A DNA stretch of 64,000 nt, taken from NCBI RefSeq assembly GCF_030866745.1, contig NZ_CP133016.1, positions 2,466,001 to 2,530,000 on the forward strand. The letters run 5' to 3'. The notes beneath the pieces were generated by a model. The model was not told where the DNA came from. It did no database searches and saw only the letters and a list, made by a program, of their open reading frames with translations. Below are positions 57,895 to 64,000 of the stretch, in pieces (the stretch's first letter is position 1; each line of letters opens with the position of its first letter). Position numbers and translations under genes: made by a program. The stretch comes from Sphingomonas flavescens. Its GTDB lineage: Bacteria; Pseudomonadota; Alphaproteobacteria; Sphingomonadales; Sphingomonadaceae.

Positions 57895-58787
57895 CGCCCG
57901 ACGACCGCGCCCTGGTCGACCGGTTTCTCGACATGATGGCAGTGGAGGCCGGCTCGTCGCGTCACACGCTGGCGGCCTATCGTAACGACCTCGAACGGGC
58001 GGCGGAGGATGCCGGTGTGCTTGGCGACGCGAACACCGAGAAGCTCCAGCAGCTGGGGGCCAAGTGGAGTGACCTCGCGCCGTCGACCGTTGCCCGCCGC
58101 TCAGCAGCGCTCCGCCGCTTCTACGGGTTCCTGATCGACGATGGGCTGCGCAAGGACGATCCTTCGGCTGCGCTGCCGCGCCCCCGCCTCGAACGGCCGC
58201 TTCCCCGTATTCTGGATACCGCGGAAGTGGAGCGAATGTTTGCAGCTGCCGAGGATCGCGCGGCGAGCGGGGAGCCGAACGGGTTGCGAAACCTCGCGTT
58301 ACTCGAACTATTATACGGATCGGGCCTGCGCGCTACCGAGCTTGTCAGCCTTCCGCGCGTAGCGGTTCGGCCAGACCAGCCCTTTCTAATGGTGCGCGGT
58401 AAAGGATCGAAGGACCGTTTGGTGCCGATCTCCACGCGGGCGCAAGCTGCTGTCGCGAATTGGCTGGAGATCGCGCCGGGCGGCCGCCCCTGGCTTTTCG
58501 CCAGTGGCAAGTCGCACCTCAGCCGCGTGCGCCTGTTCCAGATCGTCCGTGCCATGGCAGCCGACGCAGGCATCGCGCCCGAACGCGTCAGCCCACACGT
58601 GCTGCGTCATGCTTTCGCAACCCACCTCCTTTCCGGCGGCACGGATCTCCGGGTCCTGCAGTCGCTGTTGGGGCACGCCGACATCGCCACGACGCAAATT
58701 TACACCCATGTCGACAGTGCCCGGCTGGTCGAGCTCGTCAACACCCGGCACCCGCTGGCGACGCGCAATCGCCAACCGCCGCGTTGA
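57891..58787 (+). CDS. xerD: Tyrosine recombinase XerD
   Basis: 298 aa. N-terminal SAM-like domain, then the catalytic domain with Arg147 (SGLRATELV), Lys171 (VRGKGSKDR), His236 and Arg239 (SPHVLRHAFATHLL), His262 (LGHADIATT) and nucleophile Tyr271 (QIYTHVD): the full R-K-H-R-H-Y set. With XerC it resolves chromosome dimers at dif during division. The start is GTG at 57891. It is the chromosomal housekeeping type, not an integrase of a mobile element, judging by length and by its operon and the neighbouring accA. Confidence 0.93.
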   Translation: MTPDDRALVDRFLDMMAVEAGSSRHTLAAYRNDLERAAEDAGVLGDANTEKLQQLGAKWSDLAPSTVARRSAALRRFYGFLIDDGLRKDDPSAALPRPRLERPLPRILDTAEVERMFAAAEDRAASGEPNGLRNLALLELLYGSGLRATELVSLPRVAVRPDQPFLMVRGKGSKDRLVPISTRAQAAVANWLEIAPGGRPWLFASGKSHLSRVRLFQIVRAMAADAGIAPERVSPHVLRHAFATHLLSGGTDLRVLQSLLGHADIATTQIYTHVDSARLVELVNTRHPLATRNRQPPR

Positions 58788-58823
58788 CGGCCACCGCAGC
58801 TTGCGCCTACCCGCCCGCTCCAC

Positions 58824-59765
58824 ATGCTGAATTATCTCGATTTCGAAAAACCGATCGCCGAGCTGGAAACCCGCGTGGCGGAGCTGCGCGAAACCGCCAG
58901 CAGCTCCGACATCGATATCGATGCGGAGGTCGGCAAGCTCGAGGTCAAGGCCAACAAGCTGTTGCGCGACACCTATGCGAAGCTGACGCCGTGGCAGAAG
59001 GCGCAAGTCGCGCGCCATCCAGACCGGCCGCACTTCAAGGATTACCTCGGGGGAATCGTTGACGAATTCCTCCCGCTGGCTGGCGACCGCGCCTTCGCCG
59101 ATGATCCGGCAATCATCGGTGGCCTGGCGAGGATCGACGGACGCCGCGTGATGATCCTGGGGCATGAGAAGGGCGACGACACGGCGACGCGCCTCAAGCA
59201 CAATTTTGGCATGGCCAAGCCCGAGGGTTACCGCAAAGCGATACGGCTGATGCAGCTGGCGGACCAATTCGGCATCCCCGTCGTGACGCTTGTCGACACC
59301 CCGGGCGCCTTCCCGGGCGTACAGGCCGAGGAGCGCGGGCAGGCGGAGGCGATCGCCCGCTCAACCGAAGAATGCCTGAAACTTGGCGTTCCGATGGTAG
59401 CCGTCGTTGTTGGTGAGGGTGGATCGGGTGGCGCGGTCGCAATTGCGTCGGCCAACCGTGTGCTAATGTTCGAACATGCTGTCTATTCCGTCATTTCGCC
59501 CGAAGGCTGCGCGTCCATCCTTTGGCGAACGGCCGACAAAGCTGCCGATGCGGCGGAAGCGATGAAGATCACTGCCGCCGACCTCCATGCGCTCGGCGTC
59601 GTCGACCGTGTCGTCGATGAGCCTCTGGGGGGCGCGCATCGCGATCGCGACGCGGCAATCGGCGGACTGAAAGGTGCGCTCATCGAAGAATTGGACGGCC
59701 TCTCGGCTCTCAACAGCGATGAACTCCGCAAACAGCGCCGCGCGAAGTTTCTCGCCATAGGCTAG
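58824..59765 (+). CDS. accA: Acetyl-CoA carboxylase carboxyltransferase subunit alpha
   Basis: 313 aa. [18 protein letters not shown] is the AccA N-terminus; the core shows [39 protein letters not shown] and [18 protein letters not shown]. It pairs with AccD (39566-40423) to carboxylate acetyl-CoA. It starts 36 bases after xerD on the same strand, so it may be partly read from the same transcript. Confidence 0.97.
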   Translation: MLNYLDFEKPIAELETRVAELRETASSSDIDIDAEVGKLEVKANKLLRDTYAKLTPWQKAQVARHPDRPHFKDYLGGIVDEFLPLAGDRAFADDPAIIGGLARIDGRRVMILGHEKGDDTATRLKHNFGMAKPEGYRKAIRLMQLADQFGIPVVTLVDTPGAFPGVQAEERGQAEAIARSTEECLKLGVPMVAVVVGEGGSGGAVAIASANRVLMFEHAVYSVISPEGCASILWRTADKAADAAEAMKITAADLHALGVVDRVVDEPLGGAHRDRDAAIGGLKGALIEELDGLSALNSDELRKQRRAKFLAIG

Positions 59766-59838
59766 AGCAGGCCGGAACCCGCTTCAGTCATTCTCCGTTC
59801 AAAATTTGCGCGCTTTATCGGCGCGAGAGCGAGGGACT

Positions 59839-61296
59839 ATGGCTGTTTTGCGTAAGAAACTGCTTCTGTTTGCCGCGGCGTCTTTGGCGCTCACGCCGGC
59901 CGCCGCGCAGCAACTCCGCTATCTTGATCCCCGCGACGTAGCCGAAGCCCAGCGCGACAACGCCCAGCTCGTACAGGACTTGGGCGGTGCCGAAACCGGA
60001 CCGCGCGCGGCTTACGTCACGAGCATCGGCAGACGAGTCGGCCAATTTTCCGGCGTCGCCAATCCTAATCAAGCCCTTCACTTCACGACGCTAAATTCCG
60101 CGGTCGAAAACGCGCTGTCCGTTCCCGGAGGCTACGTCTACATCACGCGCCAGTTGCTGGGCCTGATGAATGACGAGTCCGAGCTGGCCTTCGCGCTCGG
60201 TCATGAAGTCGGTCACGTTGCGGCCAACCACGCCCACATCCGGGAACAATATGCGCAGCGCAATCCGCTCGGGGTCTTCGGTGCCATCGTCGGCGCGATC
60301 TTCGGCGGAGGCTTCTCCGATATTCTGTCCGCGCGTTCCCGCATGGACCTGCTCAGCTTCTCCCGGGATCAGGAATATCAGGCAGATACCCTGGGACTGC
60401 GCTACATGCTCATGGCCGGCTATGATCCAGCCGGTGCTGCCGGCGTGCTGGGAGCGCTCACGCGGCAGAGCCGGCTTTCGGCGCTGGTCCAGGGACGCAC
60501 CAACCGCCAGACTCCGGAGTGGGCGAGCACTCACCCACTTAGCGAAAATCGGATGCAGCGCGCCTTGGCTGAGGCGCGGGCGACAGGCCGGCTAGGGACG
60601 GGCATTCGCAACCGCGATGTCTATCTCAACCAGATCGAAGGCGTCTTTGTCGACGATGACCCCGCGCAAGGCGTAATCGATGGCGCGACCTTCACACACC
60701 CGGATCTGCGCATCCAGTTCACGGTGCCGCAGGGCTACCTGATGTCCAACGGCACCGATGCCGTTACCGTTTCTGGATCGGCGGGGAAGGCGCAGTTCAA
60801 GGGCGGAGCGTTTCGCGGGAATCTCGACGACGCAGTATTGCTGGCATTCAGGGGACTTACGCAGGGTACCGCGAACTACCCCGTGCCGCCGCCACGACAC
60901 GTCACCATCAACGGCATGCCGGCAGCGGTCACGACGGCGCGCTTTAACGGGGAGTCCGGGCCGATCGACGCCAGCGTCGCCGCCTATCAGTGGGAACCGG
61001 GCCGAATCTACTTCTTCGTGATGATCACGCCGGGCGGCTACGGGATTGGCCCGTTCGCCCCAATGATCAACTCACTCCGCAAGATCACCCCGGGCGAGGC
61101 TGCAGCAATCCGCCCGCGGGTCATCCACGTCGAAACTGTACGTCCTGGCGATACGCTTCAGTCGTTGAGCGCCCGCATGGCTTACCGGGATTACAGGCTC
61201 GAGCGGTTCCTCTCGCTCAACGACCTCAACCCCGGCAGCCGGTTGGCGCCAGGGCAAAAAGTCAAACTCATCGTCTACGGGTCGCGCCGAAGCTGA
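59839..61296 (+). CDS. M48 metalloprotease with TPR-like region and C-terminal LysM
   Basis: 485 aa. Signal peptide ending TPAAAQQ, then an M48 domain with HEVGH (zinc His122, Glu123, His126) and the third ligand Glu in DQEYQADTLGL. The C-terminus carries a LysM repeat (VRPGDTLQSLSARM to NPGSRLAPGQKVKL) that should bind peptidoglycan. BepA-type periplasmic M48 proteases look after outer-membrane assembly; the LysM addition is a common alphaproteobacterial form. The ATG at 59839 has GAGGG upstream and starts the signal peptide cleanly. Confidence 0.88.
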   Translation: MAVLRKKLLLFAAASLALTPAAAQQLRYLDPRDVAEAQRDNAQLVQDLGGAETGPRAAYVTSIGRRVGQFSGVANPNQALHFTTLNSAVENALSVPGGYVYITRQLLGLMNDESELAFALGHEVGHVAANHAHIREQYAQRNPLGVFGAIVGAIFGGGFSDILSARSRMDLLSFSRDQEYQADTLGLRYMLMAGYDPAGAAGVLGALTRQSRLSALVQGRTNRQTPEWASTHPLSENRMQRALAEARATGRLGTGIRNRDVYLNQIEGVFVDDDPAQGVIDGATFTHPDLRIQFTVPQGYLMSNGTDAVTVSGSAGKAQFKGGAFRGNLDDAVLLAFRGLTQGTANYPVPPPRHVTINGMPAAVTTARFNGESGPIDASVAAYQWEPGRIYFFVMITPGGYGIGPFAPMINSLRKITPGEAAAIRPRVIHVETVRPGDTLQSLSARMAYRDYRLERFLSLNDLNPGSRLAPGQKVKLIVYGSRRS

Positions 61297-61305
61297 TGCG
61301 CCCGC

Positions 61306-61494
61306 TTAGGACGGCATGTGTTCGTTAGCGGCGTTGCCGAGCTTGCCCCACATGCCACCGACGCCACCGCCCATCGACTGAAGTCCCGTCATCATCGCGA
61401 TGACGATCAGGGCGGCAATCAGTCCGTATTCGATCGCAGTCGCTCCGCGCTCATCGGCGCGCAGCTTGCGCAACATTGTCCGGATAGCGATCAC
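61306..61494 (-). CDS. Flp/Fap-type pilin
   Basis: 62 aa prepilin of the tight-adherence (Flp) type IVb class: a basic leader RTMLRKLRADERGATAIEYG with the G/A cleavage region before ATAIEYG, then a hydrophobic helix LIAALIVIAMMTGLQSM and a short tail. TadV-type peptidase would cleave it. GAGGAGGGTGGC directly precedes the GTG at 61494. No tad/cpa assembly genes are adjacent, so it is an orphan copy. TTAAC half sites occur upstream at 61544-61549 and 61567-61573. Confidence 0.9.
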   Translation of the reverse strand: MIAIRTMLRKLRADERGATAIEYGLIAALIVIAMMTGLQSMGGGVGGMWGKLGNAANEHMPS

Positions 61495-61560
61495 GCCACC
61501 CTCCTCTGGTCCACGTCCACATTGGCCGTTTATCCCAGCCAGAGTTAATAACTCTTCGGG

Positions 61561-62355
61561 CTATAGGGTTAACGCACCTGCAGGCTTGTCGGCAGCCCAA
61601 GCGGCGAAATGCAGAATTTCGACGGTTTCAGTCGTTCGACCGTCGCGACCGGCCGCGGAAAAGCTCGTCGCTGCGGCGGTGCGGCCCGCCCTTCTGATGA
61701 AATGTGGTCGGGCCGCTAGCACATTGGTCAGCCCCATGGCGCGCAGGTCGCGCACGAGACCTTCAATAGATTGGTATGAAAGGTTGACGCGGTCGATATC
61801 GACGACCGGGTTAGCGAGGCCACTCTCGGCAAGCAGAGAGGAGAGCGCCGAAGGTTCTATCCGAGGGTGAACATGAGGAGCTGCAGCGCCCGTCGCCTCA
61901 TCCGCCGCCCGCATGGCCTCCCTCAAACGCGGAAGCGTTTCGCCGCCCGCCATCGCGCCGATGAGCAAACCCCCAAGGCTCAGCGCATAGCTCGTCAGGC
62001 GTAAGGCCAGCGGCAGATCGTTCACCGTATCAAGGGTGCCCACCGAGACGATTAAATCGTAACCTTGCTCCGGCGGGAGCCAAGCATCCTCGATTACCGC
62101 GGAGCCTCCGGCGGCATCGGCAAAAAGGGCGCCGGGATCGAGGATTTGAACGTCCGGTCCGAGCGCCCGTAGGCGCTTTGCCCAGGTCGGATCGGGACAT
62201 CCGATTAGAAGCGCGCGTTCAAACTGCCGTTGCATGAGTTCGATCCGCTCAAGGCAATCGGCGAATGCGCGTTCATATAGGAAAAGTTCGACCCCCGATC
62301 GCGCCGCCCGATCGCGTCGCATCGCCCGGATCCTCATATCGAACAGTTCGGCCAT
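61561..62355 (-). CDS. SAM-dependent methyltransferase, BioC/NDUFAF5-like
   Basis: 264 aa. RMRIRAMRRDRAA-type basic opening (MRIRAMRRDRAARSG) and SAM fold with ERALLIGCPDP, VQILDPGALFAD and YDLIVSVGTLDTVNDLPLAL, then VNLSYQSIEGLVRDLRAMG, a pattern found in BioC-like methyltransferases and the mitochondrial complex I factor NDUFAF5. The acidic SAM loop is weak (GCPDP instead of GxGxG), so activity is uncertain. The ATG at 62355 is chosen: upstream codons have no ribosome binding site and would overlap divergent comF. Substrate unknown. Confidence 0.75.
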   Translation of the reverse strand: MAELFDMRIRAMRRDRAARSGVELFLYERAFADCLERIELMQRQFERALLIGCPDPTWAKRLRALGPDVQILDPGALFADAAGGSAVIEDAWLPPEQGYDLIVSVGTLDTVNDLPLALRLTSYALSLGGLLIGAMAGGETLPRLREAMRAADEATGAAAPHVHPRIEPSALSSLLAESGLANPVVDIDRVNLSYQSIEGLVRDLRAMGLTNVLAARPHFIRRAGRTAAATSFSAAGRDGRTTETVEILHFAAWAADKPAGALTL

Positions 62356-62397
62356 GGCGGCGCTTGTGCAGGTCGTGCGCTCGGGCGACAAGAAGGC

Positions 62398-63135
62398 ATG
62401 TTGTGGGCTGGCTTGAAGACATCCGCACGCGTGATCCTCGACTTCGCGCTGCCGCCACGCTGTGCGGGTTGCGGGACGATCGTCGGCGACGTGCACAGCT
62501 TTTGCCCGGACTGCTGGAAGCAGGTCGAATTTCTCGGCCACACCGGTTGCCAGACCTGCGGGATGCCCTTGCAATCCACTGAGCAGGCAACGTGCGCCCG
62601 TTGTTTGGCGCACGCTCCGAAGATTGCCCGGACGCGTGCAGCGGTCGCCTATGGAGATTTGACGAGGGGCCTCGCGATCCGCCTCAAATATGGACGCAAG
62701 GTCGCCATCGCTCGCACCATGGCGCGGTTCATGGCTCCGCTGGTGGGCGACAGTGAGAACGAGCGCCTTCTTGTTCCGGTCCCGCTTCATCGCACGCGCC
62801 TTTGGTCACGGGGATTCAACCAATCGGCTCTGGTGGCAAAAGAGTTGTCGCGCCGCTTGGGCATCGACGTGCAGCCGGCCGCCCTTCGCCGCACTCGACG
62901 CACTCCGCCGCTGAAGGGGATGACCGCGAGCCAGCGCAAGAAAACCGTGTCTGGAGCTTTTTCGATCGCTGATGAGGCCAGGATTAGGGGGAAAACGATA
63001 ATCCTCGTCGACGATGTGCTGACCACTGGCAGCACGGCCGAGGCATGCGCGCGAACACTGCAGCGGGCGGGTGCGGCGCGGGTGGAACTGGTCAGTTGGG
63101 CACGTGTGGTGAAACCTTCGCAGTTGATGCGTTGA
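62398..63135 (+). CDS. comF: ComF family phosphoribosyltransferase-like protein
   Basis: 245 aa. An N-terminal zinc finger (PPRCAGCGTIVG, FCPDC, CQTCGMPL and CARC) is followed by a phosphoribosyltransferase domain with ILVDDVLTTGSTAEACART. In competent bacteria ComF helps DNA uptake; in many alphaproteobacteria no other competence genes exist near it, and its role is open. It is divergent from the methyltransferase and 38 bases before grxC. Confidence 0.9.
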   Translation: MLWAGLKTSARVILDFALPPRCAGCGTIVGDVHSFCPDCWKQVEFLGHTGCQTCGMPLQSTEQATCARCLAHAPKIARTRAAVAYGDLTRGLAIRLKYGRKVAIARTMARFMAPLVGDSENERLLVPVPLHRTRLWSRGFNQSALVAKELSRRLGIDVQPAALRRTRRTPPLKGMTASQRKKTVSGAFSIADEARIRGKTIILVDDVLTTGSTAEACARTLQRAGAARVELVSWARVVKPSQLMR

Positions 63136-63173
63136 GTGCTCTGCCTAAATATCCACGGAAAGGGAGCGAGCGC

Positions 63174-63431
63174 GTGCCGGTTGTCGAGATCTATACGAAG
63201 GGCTTCTGTCCGTACTGCTGGCGGGCGAAGGAACTGCTGGATGCCAAGGGTATCGAGTTCCGGGAGATTTCGGTTGATTTTGGTGGTCCTGACAAGCAGG
63301 CGATGGTCCAGCGTGCGCGCGGCCGCACTACGGTGCCACAAATCTTTATCGACGATCGGCATGTCGGCGGCTGCGATGACTTGATGGCGCTTGATCGCGC
63401 CGGCAAGCTCGACGAGCTTCTCGCCGCCTGA
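63174..63431 (+). CDS. grxC: Glutaredoxin 3
   Basis: 85 aa. The dithiol active site is Cys12-Pro-Tyr-Cys15 (KGFCPYCWRAK), the TVP loop is RTTVPQIFI, and GGCDDLMALD closes the fold, the GrxC pattern. It reduces disulfides and glutathionylated proteins with glutathione. The GTG at 63174 gives the canonical N-terminus and has AAAGGGAG 7 bases upstream. It is followed after 3 bases by the nitrilase gene. Confidence 0.95.
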   Translation: MPVVEIYTKGFCPYCWRAKELLDAKGIEFREISVDFGGPDKQAMVQRARGRTTVPQIFIDDRHVGGCDDLMALDRAGKLDELLAA

Positions 63432-63434
63432 CGG

Positions 63435-64000
63435 ATGACGCGCGTCGCGGTCTTTCAGCCGACTACGGGAATCGATCCGGCCGCCAATACCGCTGCGCTT
63501 GTAAAAGCGATTGAAAAGACTGCCGCTGGCGGCGGCACGATGCTGTTTACGCCTGAGATGTCGGGCCTGCTCGATCGCGATGCGAAACGGGCGTCTAGCG
63601 CCTTGAGAGAGCCGGAACGCGATGAGGTGCTATCGGCCTGTCGGGACGCGGCGGCGAAGCACGGTCTCTGGCTGCATATTGGATCGCTCGCGGTCCTCAC
63701 CAGCAATGGGAAGGTAGCCAACCGGGCTTTCGTAATCGACGCGGCCGGCGAAATACGGGCAACCTACGACAAGATTCACTTGTTCGACGTGGACTTGCCC
63801 ACAGGTGAGAGTTGGCGCGAGTCCAATGTGTATGCCGCCGGTGACCGAGCAGTCGTTGTCGACGACACGCCCGTCGGAAGGCTCGGGCTGACGATTTGCT
63901 ACGATCTCAGATTCCCCGATTTGTTTGCGCGGCTGGCCGAGGCTGGAGCCGACTCCATTGCCGTCCCGGCCGCATTTACGGTCCCAACGGGCATGGCGCA
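63435..64000 (+). CDS. Carbon-nitrogen hydrolase, Nit1/NitFhit type (3' part beyond window edge)
   Basis: 188 codons visible, then the window ends. The nitrilase triad is present: Glu in FTPEMSG, Lys in YDKIHLFDVDLP and Cys in LTICYDLRFPD. The HLFDVD and CYDLRFP spelling is that of Nit1-like deaminated-glutathione amidases, a repair activity, and a location next to grxC fits a thiol-related role. The missing 3' part should hold the rest of the catalytic domain. ATG at 63435. Confidence 0.85.
   Translation, partial: MTRVAVFQPTTGIDPAANTAALVKAIEKTAAGGGTMLFTPEMSGLLDRDAKRASSALREPERDEVLSACRDAAAKHGLWLHIGSLAVLTSNGKVANRAFVIDAAGEIRATYDKIHLFDVDLPTGESWRESNVYAAGDRAVVVDDTPVGRLGLTICYDLRFPDLFARLAEAGADSIAVPAAFTVPTGMA

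Noticed and set aside
57891..58787. Tyrosine recombinase as a sign of an integrated element
   Set aside because: Length, full XerD signature and neighbouring accA fit the housekeeping xerD; no att repeats or phage genes are near.
62398..63135. Competence locus around comF
   Set aside because: Only comF is present; neighbours are glutaredoxin and nitrilase genes, a normal alphaproteobacterial context.

Overview
The window is a dense, GC-rich chromosomal segment with about 70 protein genes and four tRNAs. It carries no rRNA, insertion sequence, prophage or CRISPR array. Gene content and order point to an alphaproteobacterium of the Sphingomonadales (Sphingomonas or Sphingomicrobium type): a PopZ-like polar protein after a TolC channel and before valS, cmk divergent from a FYDLN-type acidic protein, DUF2794 behind cysE, lapA-pyrF-accD-folC, comF-grxC-nitrilase, and many GTG/TTG starts and 1-4 base stop/start overlaps. 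The genus assignment is inference. No gene-free stretch exceeds 300 bases; the longest is the 291-base rpsA leader.

Layout. 1-5 kb: truncated L,D-transpeptidase, selO-astD, SCO copper chaperone, PilZ protein, small CxxC protein, tRNA-Cys. 5-18.7 kb: pcm-tolC-popZ, S9 peptidase, a GH5 glycosidase with a LacI-like operator, valS, MATE pump, lipid kinase, hemB, acetyltransferase. 18.7-26 kb: two paralogous GGDEF-EAL proteins flanking cmk, FYDLN protein, tRNA-Ala, rpsA, ihfB and tRNA-Leu. 26-32.5 kb: LplT-like transporter, pgsA, katG facing oxyR, a small structured locus divergent from oxyR, TauE/SafE exporter. 32.5-44.7 kb: cysE-DUF2794, a membrane protein behind a YtrA-like operator, rsmD/pseudouridine synthase, response regulator, ampG, lapA-pyrF-accD-folC, serine hydrolase, NnrS, tRNA-Arg. 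44.8-50 kb: small uncharacterised genes, then an arginine succinyltransferase operon. 50-64 kb: DHA2 pump, a coupled cvpA-cysS-IscU-like-kefB operon, aroK, an uncharacterised operon ending in xerD, accA, M48 protease, orphan Flp pilin, methyltransferase/comF, grxC and a truncated nitrilase.

Connections. AstA, AstB and AstD cover three of the five AST steps; an M20 hydrolase stands where AstE (succinylglutamate desuccinylase) would be expected, and AstC is not in the window. AccA and AccD form the carboxyltransferase of acetyl-CoA carboxylase but lie 18 kb apart. PilZ and the two GGDEF-EAL proteins belong to cyclic-di-GMP signalling. KatG and OxyR form a peroxide response unit. The most notable candidate for something undescribed is the locus at about 31.46-31.61 kb: a divergent neighbour of oxyR with three stem-loops and a 31-codon ORF, which resembles the position and shape of E. 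coli OxyS although no homology is claimed.
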